Of a stretch of 64,000 nt of DNA, positions 25,751 to 33,866 are shown one piece after another. The translations under genes were made by a program, and so were the position numbers. Source of the stretch: Amaricoccus sp003258405 (GTDB taxonomy: Bacteria > Pseudomonadota > Alphaproteobacteria > Rhodobacterales > Rhodobacteraceae); assembly GCF_043226085.1 (NCBI RefSeq), contig NZ_CP171225.1, positions 3,224,001 through 3,288,000 of the forward strand, given 5' to 3'. The notes below the pieces were generated by a model. The model saw only the letters and a list, made by a program, of their open reading frames with translations. It was not told the origin of the DNA and did no database searches. Numbering within the stretch: position 1 is the first letter of the stretch; every line of letters begins with the position of its first letter.

Positions 25751-26173
25751 ATGCAGACTGTGCTTTCAATTCCCGAGCTTTCCGCCTTCGTTGACGAGGT
25801 GTTTCCGCAGCAGGCCGGGCGTTTCGAGATCCTCGACCTGGCGCCCGGGCGGGTGCGGGTGCGGATGGAGACGCGCGAGGAGGACCTGCGGCCGGGCGGC
25901 ACGGTGTCCGGTCCGACGCTCTTCCTTCTGGCCGATTGCGCCTATTACATCGTGACGCTGGCCCATGTCGGGCGCGAGGCGCTGGCGGTGACGACGAACT
26001 GCGGCATCGACTTCATGCGCAAGCCCGAGCCTGGCCCGCTGCTGGCGGAGGCGCGCATCCTGAAGCTCGGGCGGCGGCTCTCGGTGGGAGACGTGCTGCT
26101 CTATTCGGAGGGGGTCGCGGCACCGGTGGCGCGGGCGAGCCTCACCTATTCGGTGCCGCCCGCCCGCGCCTGA
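25751..26173 (+). CDS. PaaI-family hotdog thioesterase
   Basis: This 140-residue protein starts at ATG 25751. It is a single hotdog domain of the PaaI/YdiI type: RPGGTVSGPTLFLLADCAYY forms the central helix with a catalytic-type Asp, and TTNCGIDFMRKPEPGPLLAE forms the following strands. The family hydrolyses acyl-CoA thioesters; the substrate is not known. The gene diverges from the ECHDC3-like crotonase and converges with the MFS exporter gene, with a 25-base gap that contains only a short duplicated CGCCTGATCCC. Confidence 0.88.
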   Translation: MQTVLSIPELSAFVDEVFPQQAGRFEILDLAPGRVRVRMETREEDLRPGGTVSGPTLFLLADCAYYIVTLAHVGREALAVTTNCGIDFMRKPEPGPLLAEARILKLGRRLSVGDVLLYSEGVAAPVARASLTYSVPPARA

Positions 26174-26198
26174 TCCCCCGCCTGATCCCGCGCCGGCC

Positions 26199-27476
26199 TC
26201 AGGCCCGCGCCTGGGGCGGCGCCGCGGAGAGCGTGCGGTGTTGCGGCCGGGCATAGGCATCCCGGACCGTGCGGCGGTAGAGCCGGTAGGAGAGGATCGC
26301 GGCGATGCCCATCGCCGGAATGAGCACGGCCATGGCGAGGAGCGGATCGCCGAAGCTCGCGCCGAGGGTGCCGACGGCGAGCCCCGAGCCCATCTGCAGG
26401 AAGCCCATCATCGCCGCGGCCGCGCCCGCCCGGTCGGGGAAGGGCACAAGGGCGGCGGTCGACATTGCCGGCATGATGAAGGCGATGCCGATCGAGGCGC
26501 AGGAGATCGGCAGCATGACGTGGAGAAAGCTCGGATCGCCGAGGAGCAGCGAGAAGGTTCCGAGCCCGCCCAGGGCCACGAAGCAGAGGCCGGGCGCGAC
26601 CATGCTGGCCGCGCTGACCCGGTTGAGCAGGACGCGGAGCGCGAGCGAGCCGCCGAGGAAGAAGCCCGACTGCATGAGCATGCCGAGCCCGAACTGGGTG
26701 GGGGTGAGCCCGACACGGTCCATCAGGATGAAGGGCAGGAACGTCGCCTGGGCGTAGATCGCGCCGATGGTGCCCGCCACGACCCCGGAGGCGCCGAGGA
26801 ACTGGGCGTTGCCGAGGATGACGACATAGGAGGAGGCGAGGCCACGGAAGCTGAAGCGGCTGCGGTCGGGGACGACGGTTTCCTTGAGCGCGAAGACGGT
26901 CGCCAGCACCACGGCGATGCCGAAGAGCGCCATGATGACGAAGATCGCGCGCCAGCCGGCGAGCTCGAGGGTGAGGCCGCCGATCGTCGGTGCGGTGGCG
27001 GGGCCGACCGCGAGGATGATGCCGATGAGGTTCATGATCCGCGACGAGCGGTCGCCGGAAAATAGGTCGCGCACGATGGCGCGCGAGATCGCCACCCCGG
27101 CCGAGGCGCCGACGCCCTGGAGGAAGCGCGCGGCCATCAGGACCTCGATGCCGGGCGCCATGAGCGCGATCAGGCTGCCGAGGAAGTAGATGCCCATGAA
27201 GGCGAAGGTGACGGGGCGGCGGCCGAGCGCATCGGAGAGCGGCCCGGCGATGAGCTGGGCGAAGGCGAAGCCGCCGAAATAGAGCGTGAGGGTGAGCTTC
27301 ACGAAGCTCTCGGTGGTGCCGAAGGCATGGACGATCTCGGTCATCGCCGGCGTGTAGAGCGCCATCGAAATCGGGCCGATGGCGACGAAGAGGCCGCCGA
27401 TCAGGGCGACCCGGCGCTCGCTCATCACCGGGGCGGGCGCGGCGTCGGCCTCGGGCAGGGTCTCGGGTGTGGTCAT
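26199..27476 (-). CDS. MFS multidrug exporter, Bcr/CflA type
   Basis: This 425-residue protein starts at ATG 27476, 6 bases after GGAGG, and overlaps the marR stop by four bases (ATGA). It has about twelve transmembrane segments. The first has LIGGLFVAIGPISMALYTPA, typical of Bcr/CflA drug/H+ antiporters, and the loop between helices 2 and 3 reads GPLSDALGRRPV, the MFS motif A. It probably exports a toxic compound with proton exchange. It is the second gene of a two-gene operon with a MarR repressor, whose ligand is likely a substrate of the pump. Confidence 0.88.
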   Translation of the reverse strand: MTTPETLPEADAAPAPVMSERRVALIGGLFVAIGPISMALYTPAMTEIVHAFGTTESFVKLTLTLYFGGFAFAQLIAGPLSDALGRRPVTFAFMGIYFLGSLIALMAPGIEVLMAARFLQGVGASAGVAISRAIVRDLFSGDRSSRIMNLIGIILAVGPATAPTIGGLTLELAGWRAIFVIMALFGIAVVLATVFALKETVVPDRSRFSFRGLASSYVVILGNAQFLGASGVVAGTIGAIYAQATFLPFILMDRVGLTPTQFGLGMLMQSGFFLGGSLALRVLLNRVSAASMVAPGLCFVALGGLGTFSLLLGDPSFLHVMLPISCASIGIAFIMPAMSTAALVPFPDRAGAAAAMMGFLQMGSGLAVGTLGASFGDPLLAMAVLIPAMGIAAILSYRLYRRTVRDAYARPQHRTLSAAPPQARA

Positions 27477-27937
27477 GATGCGCCTCCGGAGCAGCGGGCC
27501 TCGCGGGCACGGGTGAGATTGTCGCGGACCAGCCGCGCGGCGGCGGCGAAGGTCTCCCATTCGGTGTCGGACATGCCGGCGCGGGCGAGCGTGCGCATCT
27601 CCGCCCCGATCGCCGCGATCTGGTCGAGCACGGGGCCCGCGGCGTCGGTCAGGTGCACGCGCTTGGCGCGCCGGTCGTCGGGGTCGGGCGCGCGCTGCAC
27701 CAGCCCCGCCTGTTCCAGCCGGTCGAGAAAGCCGCAGAGGCTCATCTGGGCGACGCAGAGCCGATCGGCGAGCAGGTGCTGCCGGATCGGGCCGGTGCGG
27801 CGGAGGTGGGCGAGCACGCGGGCCTCGGCCGGGGTGACGCCGAGGCCCGCCTCGGCCACGCGGTGCTCGAAGCCCGAACGGAACAGGCGGGCCATGTCGG
27901 CCACCACGAAGTTCAGGCTTTCCGGTGCGGGGTGCAT
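27473..27937 (-). CDS. MarR-family transcriptional regulator
   Basis: This 154-residue protein has the MarR winged-helix core: VTPAEARVLAHLRRTGPIRQ (residues about 34-53), a recognition helix near AQMSLCGFLDRLEQAGLV, and the wing RAPDPDDRRAKRVHLT. It starts at ATG 27937 and is coupled to the exporter gene downstream. MarR proteins usually repress themselves and the adjacent pump until a phenolic or other small ligand binds. A near-ideal dyad lies 31-55 bases upstream of the start (27968-27992) and is the probable operator. Confidence 0.9.
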   Translation of the reverse strand: MHPAPESLNFVVADMARLFRSGFEHRVAEAGLGVTPAEARVLAHLRRTGPIRQHLLADRLCVAQMSLCGFLDRLEQAGLVQRAPDPDDRRAKRVHLTDAAGPVLDQIAAIGAEMRTLARAGMSDTEWETFAAAARLVRDNLTRAREARCSGGAS

Positions 27938-27967
27938 GACGGTCGGGTCCGATTCTGTAAAGTAGAC

Positions 27968-27992
27968 ATATAATCAGGTAAGCTTATTATAT
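27968..27992. promoter_or_regulatory. Candidate MarR operator (ATATAAT-N11-ATTATAT)
   Basis: ATATAAT (27968-27974) and ATTATAT (27986-27992) form a perfect 7-bp inverted repeat with an 11-base spacer, and the palindrome TAAGCTTA lies at 27979-27986. The A/T-rich dyad stands out in a G/C-rich region and lies just upstream of marR. Size and position fit a MarR-dimer operator that overlaps the marR-exporter promoter. Confidence 0.55.
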
Positions 27993-28056
27993 GGTCGCGT
28001 CAAGCCGGGGCCGGAATGCGGCTTGCGCGGTGCGCCGGGCGGGGCATAGTGCGGAC

Positions 28057-28227
28057 ATGATCCGCATCCTGTTCCTCTTTGCCGCCCTGTTCGCCGTCAT
28101 AGCGCTCATCACCCGCACCCCGGGGATGCGGCGGGCGTTCTATGCCTTTCTGGCGTTTCTCGTCGTCTATGCGATTCTCAAGGCAACGGGCGTGATTGAC
28201 GCCTGGGCGCCGGACAGAATGCAGTAG
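28057..28227 (+). CDS. Small two-helix membrane protein
   Basis: This 56-residue protein starts at ATG 28057; longer in-frame extensions cross the putative operator and are rejected. It has two hydrophobic segments, about residues 2-17 (IRILFLFAALFAVIAL) and 27-43 (AFYAFLAFLVVYAILKA), separated by a short basic turn. Function is unknown. It lies between the divergent marR operator and the rplM promoter, on the same strand as rplM. The ribosome site is weak. Confidence 0.55.
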   Translation: MIRILFLFAALFAVIALITRTPGMRRAFYAFLAFLVVYAILKATGVIDAWAPDRMQ

Positions 28228-28235
28228 ATAATTGG

Positions 28236-28270
28236 GGTATTATGATACCATAATTTCAAGGGCATGAAAT
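28236..28270. repeat. A/T-rich dyads upstream of the rplM promoter
   Basis: Two or three overlapping inverted repeats lie in a 60-base A/T-rich island before rplM: GGTAT-N4-ATACC (28236-28249), ATTAT-N6-ATAAT (28239-28254) and ATTTCA-N6-TGAAAT (28253-28270). They are directly upstream of the TTGACC hexamer at 28298. They might act as UP-element-like or regulator sites. Confidence 0.35.
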
Positions 28271-28297
28271 ATAAGGGGTAATTTTGATCCCGGCCGA

Positions 28298-28325
28298 TTG
28301 ACCTGCGCGGAAAATCCTGTAGAAG
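28298..28325 (+). promoter_or_regulatory. Candidate sigma-70-type promoter of rplM-rpsI
   Basis: TTGACC at 28298-28303 matches a -35 hexamer, and TAGAAG at 28320-28325 could be a -10 element 16 bases downstream (TGTAGA at 28318-28323 would give a 14-base spacer). The A/T-rich dyads lie directly upstream. The remaining leader to the rplM start is about 88 bases and G/C-rich. Confidence 0.4.
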
Positions 28326-28413
28326 GACCGCTCGTTCGGAGCGGGCCGCTGGCCCTTGGGGGACCGCCCCCGAGGCGCGCCCGGCCCTGACCTGAAGACA
28401 GGACGGACAAGAG

Positions 28414-28878
28414 ATGAAAACCTATTCCGCCAGACCGGCAGACATAAACAAGAAGTGGGTCGTGATCGATGCCGAAGGCATCGTGCTCGGCCGCCTCGCC
28501 TCGCTGGTCGCCATGCGGCTGCGCGGCAAGCACAAGGCGACGTTCACCCCGCACATGGACATGGGCGACAACGTGATCGTCATCAACGCCGAGAAGGTGC
28601 AGATGACCGGCCGCAAGCGCGCCGACAAGAAGTACTTCTGGCACACCGGCTTTCCGGGCGGCATCAAGCACCGCACGGCGGCGCAGATCCTCGAGGGCCG
28701 TCATCCCGAGCGGGTGATCCTCAAGGCGGTCGAGCGCATGCTGCCGGGCGGGCCGCTCAGCCGCAAGCAGATGTCGAACCTGCGCGTCTATGCGGGTGCG
28801 GTGCATCCCCATGAGGGCCAGAGCCCCGAGGTGGTCGATCTCGCCTCGATGAACCCCAAGAACACCCGGAGCGCGTGA
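28414..28878 (+). CDS. rplM: 50S ribosomal protein L13
   Basis: This 154-residue protein starts MKTYSARPADINKKWVVIDA and contains VLGRLASLVAMRLRGKHKA and the conserved LKAVERMLPGGPLSRKQM, so it is a full-length bacterial L13. It is an early-assembling large-subunit protein. rpsI follows immediately; this L13-S9 pairing is conserved in nearly all bacteria. A promoter candidate is at 28298. Confidence 0.98.
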   Translation: MKTYSARPADINKKWVVIDAEGIVLGRLASLVAMRLRGKHKATFTPHMDMGDNVIVINAEKVQMTGRKRADKKYFWHTGFPGGIKHRTAAQILEGRHPERVILKAVERMLPGGPLSRKQMSNLRVYAGAVHPHEGQSPEVVDLASMNPKNTRSA

Positions 28879-28880
28879 CC

Positions 28881-29366
28881 ATGGCCGATTTTTCCTCGCT
28901 CGAAGAGCTCAAGGATGCCGTTGCCGCCGATGCGGTGGTTGCCGATGCCGCCCCCGTGCGCGAACCCGTTCGTGACGAGCTTGGCCGTTCCTATGCGACC
29001 GGCCGCCGCAAGGACGCCACCGCGCGCGTCTGGATCAAGCCGGGTTCCGGCAAGGTCACCGTCAACGGCAAGCCGATGAACGACTACTTTGCCCGTCCGG
29101 TGCTGCAGATGGTGATCGGCCAGGCGTTCTCCGTCGCCGGTGTCGCCGGAGAGTTTGACGTGATGGCGACCGTGAAGGGCGGTGGCCTCTCCGGTCAGGC
29201 CGGCGCCGTGAAGCACGGCATCAGCCAGGCGCTCTCGCTCTACGAGCCGAGCCTGCGCCCCGCGCTGAAGGCCGCCGGGTTCCTCACCCGCGACAGCCGC
29301 GTCGTCGAACGCAAGAAATACGGCAAGCGGAAGGCGCGCCGGAGCTTCCAGTTCTCCAAGCGCTGA
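28881..29366 (+). CDS. rpsI: 30S ribosomal protein S9
   Basis: ATG 28881 is taken as the start (GGAG about 10 bases upstream); GTG 28875, overlapping the rplM stop, is an alternative. The 161-residue product has an acidic N-terminal extension of about 37 residues before YATGRRKDATARVWIKPG, as usual in Rhodobacterales S9. The C-terminus ends RRSFQFSKR, the conserved basic tail that reaches the ribosomal P site. It is the last gene of the rplM operon and is followed by two hairpins. Confidence 0.97.
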   Translation: MADFSSLEELKDAVAADAVVADAAPVREPVRDELGRSYATGRRKDATARVWIKPGSGKVTVNGKPMNDYFARPVLQMVIGQAFSVAGVAGEFDVMATVKGGGLSGQAGAVKHGISQALSLYEPSLRPALKAAGFLTRDSRVVERKKYGKRKARRSFQFSKR

Positions 29367-29373
29367 TGTTTGC

Positions 29374-29400
29374 GCTCCGGCGGCTTCGCGCCGCTGGAGC
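29374..29400 (+). terminator. First hairpin after rpsI
   Basis: GCTCCGGCGGC (29374-29384) and GCCGCTGGAGC (29390-29400) form an 11-bp stem with one G-U pair and a five-base loop, starting 8 bases after the rpsI stop. Only a weak U-rich tail follows (CTTCCTT). Confidence 0.5.
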
Positions 29401-29411
29401 CTTCCTTCGGA

Positions 29412-29446
29412 CAGGCCCTGCCGGGAGATCCCCGGCGGGGCCTGTT
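29412..29446 (+). terminator. Second hairpin terminator after rpsI
   Basis: CAGGCCCTGCCGGG (29412-29425) and CCCGGCGGGGCCTG (29431-29444) form a 14-bp stem with one G-U pair and an AGATC loop, followed by TT and soon TTTC. It sits between rpsI and the convergent lactonase gene. Confidence 0.7.
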
Positions 29447-29466
29447 GCCGTTTCAGGCGGGTGGTT

Positions 29467-30339
29467 TCAGAGCCGGACCTGCGGCTCGGGGAGCCCGCAG
29501 ACGCCCGGCGCCTCGATCAGATAGGTGCGGCCATCGGCCTCGCCGGGCGCCGCGAGCGCCTCGCGGGCGGTGGTGACGAGGATCTGCGCGAGATCGGGGC
29601 CGCCGAAGGCCGGGCAGGAGGTGTTCCGGCCGGGCACGGCGATCGCGCGATCGAAGCTGCCATCCGGGCGGTAGCGGGCGACGCGGCCCGCCCCCCATTG
29701 CGCATTCCAGAGGCCGCCTTCGGCGTCGATCACGGCGCCGTCCGGGTTGAGCGGCTCCTCGGTGAGGTCGATGAAGGCTTCGGCCGGCGCGGACGGCCAG
29801 CCCTCGGCATCGAGCTCCTGGCGCAGGATGCGGTGCGTCCGGGTGTCGCTGAAATAGGCGGTCCGGCCGTCGGGGGCGAAGCAGATCGCGTTGGAGACCG
29901 TGATGTCCCTGTGCAGACATTCGAGCGCGCCGTCATGGAAGCGGTAGATCGCGCCCGCGCCCGGCTCGGCGTTCTTGCCCATGGTGCCGATCCAGAAGCC
30001 GCCCTGCCGGTCGGCGCGGCCGTCGTTCGAGCGGGTGACCGGGTTCCCGGCCTCGAGCGGCAGGACCTCCTCATGCGCGCCGGAGGTGATGTCGAAGCGG
30101 CGCAGGCCGGTCTCGGTGGCGATGAGCAGGGTGTCTGCATCGACCCAGCCCGCGGCGGAGGCGTGTTCGTCGAACTGCCAGACATGGGGCCGGTCGTTTT
30201 CCCGGCTGAGCAGGCGCTTGCCGATGATGTCGAACCAGAAGAACTGCCGGCGGAGCGGGTGCCAGAGCGGCCCCTCGCCGAGGGTGCAGGCGCGGGCGTC
30301 GAAGAGGCGGGCCTCGGGGGCGCGGCGGCTGTCGGTCAT
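29467..30339 (-). CDS. SMP-30/gluconolactonase-family sugar lactonase
   Basis: This 290-residue six-bladed beta-propeller hydrolyses aldonolactones. The family metal-site segments are present: LGEGPLWHP (Glu ligand), NDGRADRQGGFWIGTMG (Asn/Asp), VSNAICFAPDG (Asn) and NPDGAVIDAEGGLW (Asp). In this cluster the likely substrates are D-galactono-lactone and L-arabinono-lactone made by the dehydrogenase at 36486. Its start overlaps the stop of the aldolase gene by four bases, so it is the last gene of a coupled series of six that begins with ytfR. Confidence 0.92.
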   Translation of the reverse strand: MTDSRRAPEARLFDARACTLGEGPLWHPLRRQFFWFDIIGKRLLSRENDRPHVWQFDEHASAAGWVDADTLLIATETGLRRFDITSGAHEEVLPLEAGNPVTRSNDGRADRQGGFWIGTMGKNAEPGAGAIYRFHDGALECLHRDITVSNAICFAPDGRTAYFSDTRTHRILRQELDAEGWPSAPAEAFIDLTEEPLNPDGAVIDAEGGLWNAQWGAGRVARYRPDGSFDRAIAVPGRNTSCPAFGGPDLAQILVTTAREALAAPGEADGRTYLIEAPGVCGLPEPQVRL

Positions 30340-30944
30340 GGGTGAAACACCTCGTCATAGGCGGCGGTGATGCGGGCGGCGCGGGCGGCGACCTCGGCCG
30401 CGCTGTCACCGGGGCGATAGAGCGCGGTGCCGATGCCGAAGCCGTCGGCGCCGGCCTGTTTCCAGGCGGCGAAATTCTCGGGGCCGGCACCGCCGACCGC
30501 AAGCACTTCGGTGCCTTTCGGCAGGACCGCGCGCATGGCGGCGAGACCTGCGGGCCCGAGCAGGGTCGCGGGAAAGAGCTTGAGGACATCCGCACCGGCC
30601 CGGAGGGCGGCGAAGCATTCGGTGGGGGTCATGACGCCGGGGCAGGAGAGGAGACCCGCGGCCTTCGTCGCCGCGATCACCTCCGGATTGCAGTCGGGCG
30701 AGACCACAAGGCGGCCGCCCGCCACGGCGACGCGGCGGGCATCGTGCGGGCTGAGCACGGTGCCCGCGCCGATCAGCGCATCGCGCTCGAAGCGGGTGGC
30801 CATCCCGGCAATGCTCTCGAAGGGCGACGGCGAGTTGAGCGGCACCTCGATGGTTGTGATCCCGGCCGCGATCAGTGCCTCGGTGACGGCGAGCGCCTCC
30901 CCCGGGGTGATGCCGCGGAGGATCGCGGTGATCTTGCGTCTCAT
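30336..30944 (-). CDS. dgoA: 2-dehydro-3-deoxy-6-phosphogalactonate aldolase
   Basis: This 202-residue class I aldolase of the KDPG/KDPGal family starts at ATG 30944, within the kinase stop; an open extension upstream is not real. R10 and E33 (TTIEVPLNSPSP) and the Schiff-base Lys K122 (VLKLFPATLLGP) are in place. NSPSP after the catalytic Glu is typical of the galactonate-pathway (DgoA) form rather than of KDPG aldolase. It splits KDPGal into pyruvate and glyceraldehyde-3-phosphate. The kinase gene lies upstream and the lactonase gene downstream, all with four-base overlaps. Confidence 0.93.
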   Translation of the reverse strand: MRRKITAILRGITPGEALAVTEALIAAGITTIEVPLNSPSPFESIAGMATRFERDALIGAGTVLSPHDARRVAVAGGRLVVSPDCNPEVIAATKAAGLLSCPGVMTPTECFAALRAGADVLKLFPATLLGPAGLAAMRAVLPKGTEVLAVGGAGPENFAAWKQAGADGFGIGTALYRPGDSAAEVAARAARITAAYDEVFHP

Positions 30945-31852
30945 GCCTCGGCTCCGCTGAGGGTTTCGTATGCCGCCGTGAGCCCCGCGCGCGTGAGGGC
31001 GCCGACATCCTCGCGGCGGACCGCGGCCTCCTGCTGCGCGAGCGCCGCGGCATAGAGGCCGGCAAGCGGCTCCGCGCCGATCACCGCCACGGGCTGCCCG
31101 CGCCAGATGTCGGCGGCTGCGGCGAGATCCGCGCCGATCAGCAGGCCGGAGAGCCGCGCCCGCGCCGCGGCGGGATCGAGCCCGGCCAGCAGGCTCTCGG
31201 CCCGGAGCGCGAAGAGCGCGCCCGGCACGCGCTCGGGGGCGGCAAGCGCCGTGGCGAGGGCCGCGGCATGGGCAGCGCCATCCCAGCCCGGCCCGATGGA
31301 GTGGCGCAGCACGGACTGGCTGGCGAGCAGGCCGAAGAGCTCGCCGGTCAGGATGGTGCGGAAGCCTTCCACACGGCCGGCGCGGAGCCGTGCCCATTTC
31401 GTATGGGTGCCCGGCAGGCAGGCGACGCCGTCGAAGCCGGGGGTGCGGGCGAGGAGGCCCGCGATCTGGGTCTCCTCGCCGCGCATCACGTCGGCGGCCG
31501 GAGCGGCCTGGCAGAGGCCCGGCAGGATGCGCACGTCGAGCCGGGGGTCGGCGGCGAGCACGCTGACCGGCGGCAGGCCGCAGGGCGGGCCGGGCACGGG
31601 GGCATAGGGCGCCTCGCGCCAGCCCTGGCGCGCTCCGGCCATGCCGCAGACGAGAACGGGTGTCCGCCGCCTGGCGGGCAGGAGATCCGCGGCCGCGTCG
31701 AGCAGCGCCGGTTCGTAGCCCCTGGGGTGGAGCGCGGCCATGCCCGTCCCGGTCTGCCGCTCGGCCAGCACCGTGCCTGCGGCATCGATGGCCCAGAGCC
31801 GCATGTTGGTCGTGCCCCAGTCGACCCCGATCCAGGCCGTCGCGATGGTCAT
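30941..31852 (-). CDS. dgoK: 2-dehydro-3-deoxygalactonokinase
   Basis: This 303-residue sugar acid kinase starts at ATG 31852. It has the N-terminal phosphate-binding motif VDWGTTNMRLWAID, then LLVCGMAGARQGW-like core sequence and CLPGTHTKWARL, all typical of DgoK. It phosphorylates 2-keto-3-deoxygalactonate at C6, giving the aldolase substrate. Four-base overlaps join it to the YjfF-type permease upstream and dgoA downstream, so transport and metabolism genes are translated as one chain. Confidence 0.93.
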   Translation of the reverse strand: MTIATAWIGVDWGTTNMRLWAIDAAGTVLAERQTGTGMAALHPRGYEPALLDAAADLLPARRRTPVLVCGMAGARQGWREAPYAPVPGPPCGLPPVSVLAADPRLDVRILPGLCQAAPAADVMRGEETQIAGLLARTPGFDGVACLPGTHTKWARLRAGRVEGFRTILTGELFGLLASQSVLRHSIGPGWDGAAHAAALATALAAPERVPGALFALRAESLLAGLDPAAARARLSGLLIGADLAAAADIWRGQPVAVIGAEPLAGLYAAALAQQEAAVRREDVGALTRAGLTAAYETLSGAEA

Positions 31853-32829
31853 GCGGCGGCCCCGAGCGGGGCGAGGCGGGCCTGGGTGAGGCGGAGCAGG
31901 AGCTTCTGGAGCACGATGAAGACGAGGAGCAGGATGCCGATCACGATCTTGGTCCACCAGCTGGAGAGGCTGCCGTCGAAGACGATGTAGGTCTGGACGA
32001 GGCCCATGGTGAGGACGCCCACGAGGGTGCCGAACACGTAGCCGGAGCCGCCGGTCAGGAGCGTGCCGCCGATCACCACCGCGGCGATCGCGGTGAGCTC
32101 GGTGCCGACGGTGGCCAGCGGGTAGCCGGAGCCGGTGTAGATCGAGAAGACGATGCCCGAGAGCCCGGCCATGAAGCCCGAGAAGGCATAGATGAGCACG
32201 GTGGTGCGCCCGACCTCGACCCCCATGAGCCGGGCCGTCGCCTCGCCGCCGCCGAGCGCGAAGACGCTGGCGCCGAACCGGGTGCGGTGGGCGAGAAGCA
32301 TCCCGGCCGCGACGCTCAGCAGCATCAGGACGCCGATGAGGGTGAGGCGGCCCTTGCCGGGCATGAGATAGTAGCTGCTCTGGATCGCGTCGTAGAAGGC
32401 GTGCCGGATCGGCACGGAATCGATCGTGAGCATGTAGGCCGCCCCGCGGGCGAGGAACATGCCCGCGAGCGTGACGATAAAAGGCGGCATGCCGAGAAGG
32501 TGGATGAAGCCGCCCATCAGCGCGCCGAAGGTGGTCGTCACCGCGAGGAGGAGCGCGAAGACGACAATGGGGTGCAGGCCGGTGTCGCGAAGCAGGACCG
32601 CGATGAAGACCCCGGAGAAGGCGATGACCGATCCGACCGAGAGGTCGATGCCGCCGGAGAGGATGACGATCGTCATGCCGACGGCGACGATGCCGAGATA
32701 GGCATTGTCGGTCAGGAGGTTGCCGATCACCCGCGTGGAGAGCATCGCGGGAAACTGCGCGTAGCAGATGGCGTAGGCGACAAGGAAGATCGCGATGGTG
32801 ACGTAGAGCGGCAGCGCGCGGGAGATCAT
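31849..32829 (-). CDS. yjfF: Galactofuranose-type ABC transporter permease YjfF
   Basis: This 326-residue permease belongs to the ribose/galactose family (RbsC type). The signature segment is MTIVILSGGIDLSVGSVIAF, and TLAGMFLARGAAY and VIGGTLLTGGSGYVFGTLVG follow. It has about eight to ten transmembrane helices. With YtfT it should form the heterodimeric channel of a YtfQRT-YjfF importer, which in E. coli takes up galactofuranose. The ATG overlaps the YtfT stop and its own stop overlaps dgoK. Confidence 0.92.
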   Translation of the reverse strand: MISRALPLYVTIAIFLVAYAICYAQFPAMLSTRVIGNLLTDNAYLGIVAVGMTIVILSGGIDLSVGSVIAFSGVFIAVLLRDTGLHPIVVFALLLAVTTTFGALMGGFIHLLGMPPFIVTLAGMFLARGAAYMLTIDSVPIRHAFYDAIQSSYYLMPGKGRLTLIGVLMLLSVAAGMLLAHRTRFGASVFALGGGEATARLMGVEVGRTTVLIYAFSGFMAGLSGIVFSIYTGSGYPLATVGTELTAIAAVVIGGTLLTGGSGYVFGTLVGVLTMGLVQTYIVFDGSLSSWWTKIVIGILLLVFIVLQKLLLRLTQARLAPLGAAA

Positions 32830-33866
32830 CGGAGGCTCTCCTTCGGCTTGGGCGTGGCGGCGGCATGGCTGCCGGAGAGGCCGGAGCGGCTGCGGCGCCA
32901 GAGCTGCCAGTCCGCCGCGAGGCGGGGCGATTGCAGGATGAGGATGATGATCACGAGCGCGGCCTTGAGCACGAGATTGTATTCGGACGGGAAGCCCGCC
33001 AGCAGGATTCCGGTGTCGATGGTCTGGATGATGAGCGCCCCGAGCACGGAGGCCGCGATGGAGAAGCGCCCGCCCATCAGGGAGTTGCCGCCGATCACCA
33101 CCGCGAGGATCGCGTCGAGCTCGAGCCAGAGGCCGGCGTTGTTGGCATCCGCCCCGCGGATGTCGGCGGTGGCGATGAGGCCCGCGACGGCGGCGCAGAG
33201 GCCCGAGGCCATGTAGACGGCGATGAGCAGCACGCGGGCGTTGACCCCGGCGAGTGCGCTGGCGCGGCGGTTGACGCCGATCGCCTCGATGAGGAGGCCG
33301 AGCGCGGTGCGGCGCATGAGAAGCGTGACGGCGATGGCCGCGGCAAGCCAGAGCAGCGCCGGAACCGGGATGCCGAAGAGGCTGCCCGAGCCCAGGAAGG
33401 CAAGGCCCGGATGACTGAAGGTGAGGATCCGGCCCTCGGTGATGAGCTGGGCGATGCCGCGCCCGGCGGTCATCAGGATCAGCGTCGCCACGATGGGCTG
33501 AATGCCGATCACCGCGACGAGAAAGCCGTTCCAGAGCCCTGCGGCGAGGCCGGCGGCCAGAGCGAGCAGGAGGGCGGGCCCGAGCCCCCAGCCGTTCACG
33601 ATCGCCGTGGCGGCCACGGCGCCGCAGATCGCCATCACGGTGCCGACCGAAAGGTCGATGCCGCGCGAGGCGATGACGAGCGTCATGCCGATGGCGAGCA
33701 GCCCGATCGGCGCGCCGCGCTTGAGGATGTCGATCACCGGGCCGACGAGGCGGCCGTCGGAGACCGAGATCGAGAGGAAGGTCGGGAAGACGAGGGTGAC
33801 GAGCATCACCACGGCGGCGAGCGTCAGGATCTGCGGCAGGACGCGGCGGAGGGCTTGCGGCATCAT
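32826..33866 (-). CDS. ytfT: Galactofuranose-type ABC transporter permease YtfT
   Basis: This 346-residue RbsC-type permease starts at ATG 33866, which overlaps the ytfR stop (ATGA); ATG 33863 is next in frame. The signature segment is MTLVIASRGIDLSVGTVMAI, with AVVIGGNSLMGGRFSI toward the end. The C-terminal 40 residues are basic and cytoplasmic. It pairs with YjfF. The order Q-R-T-F is that of the E. coli galactofuranose transporter. Confidence 0.92.
   Translation of the reverse strand: MMPQALRRVLPQILTLAAVVMLVTLVFPTFLSISVSDGRLVGPVIDILKRGAPIGLLAIGMTLVIASRGIDLSVGTVMAICGAVAATAIVNGWGLGPALLLALAAGLAAGLWNGFLVAVIGIQPIVATLILMTAGRGIAQLITEGRILTFSHPGLAFLGSGSLFGIPVPALLWLAAAIAVTLLMRRTALGLLIEAIGVNRRASALAGVNARVLLIAVYMASGLCAAVAGLIATADIRGADANNAGLWLELDAILAVVIGGNSLMGGRFSIAASVLGALIIQTIDTGILLAGFPSEYNLVLKAALVIIILILQSPRLAADWQLWRRSRSGLSGSHAAATPKPKESLR

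Noticed and set aside
26163..26190. Tandem CGCCTGATCCC near the thioesterase stop
   Set aside because: Only two copies of a short sequence that includes the stop codon; chance duplication is enough to explain it.
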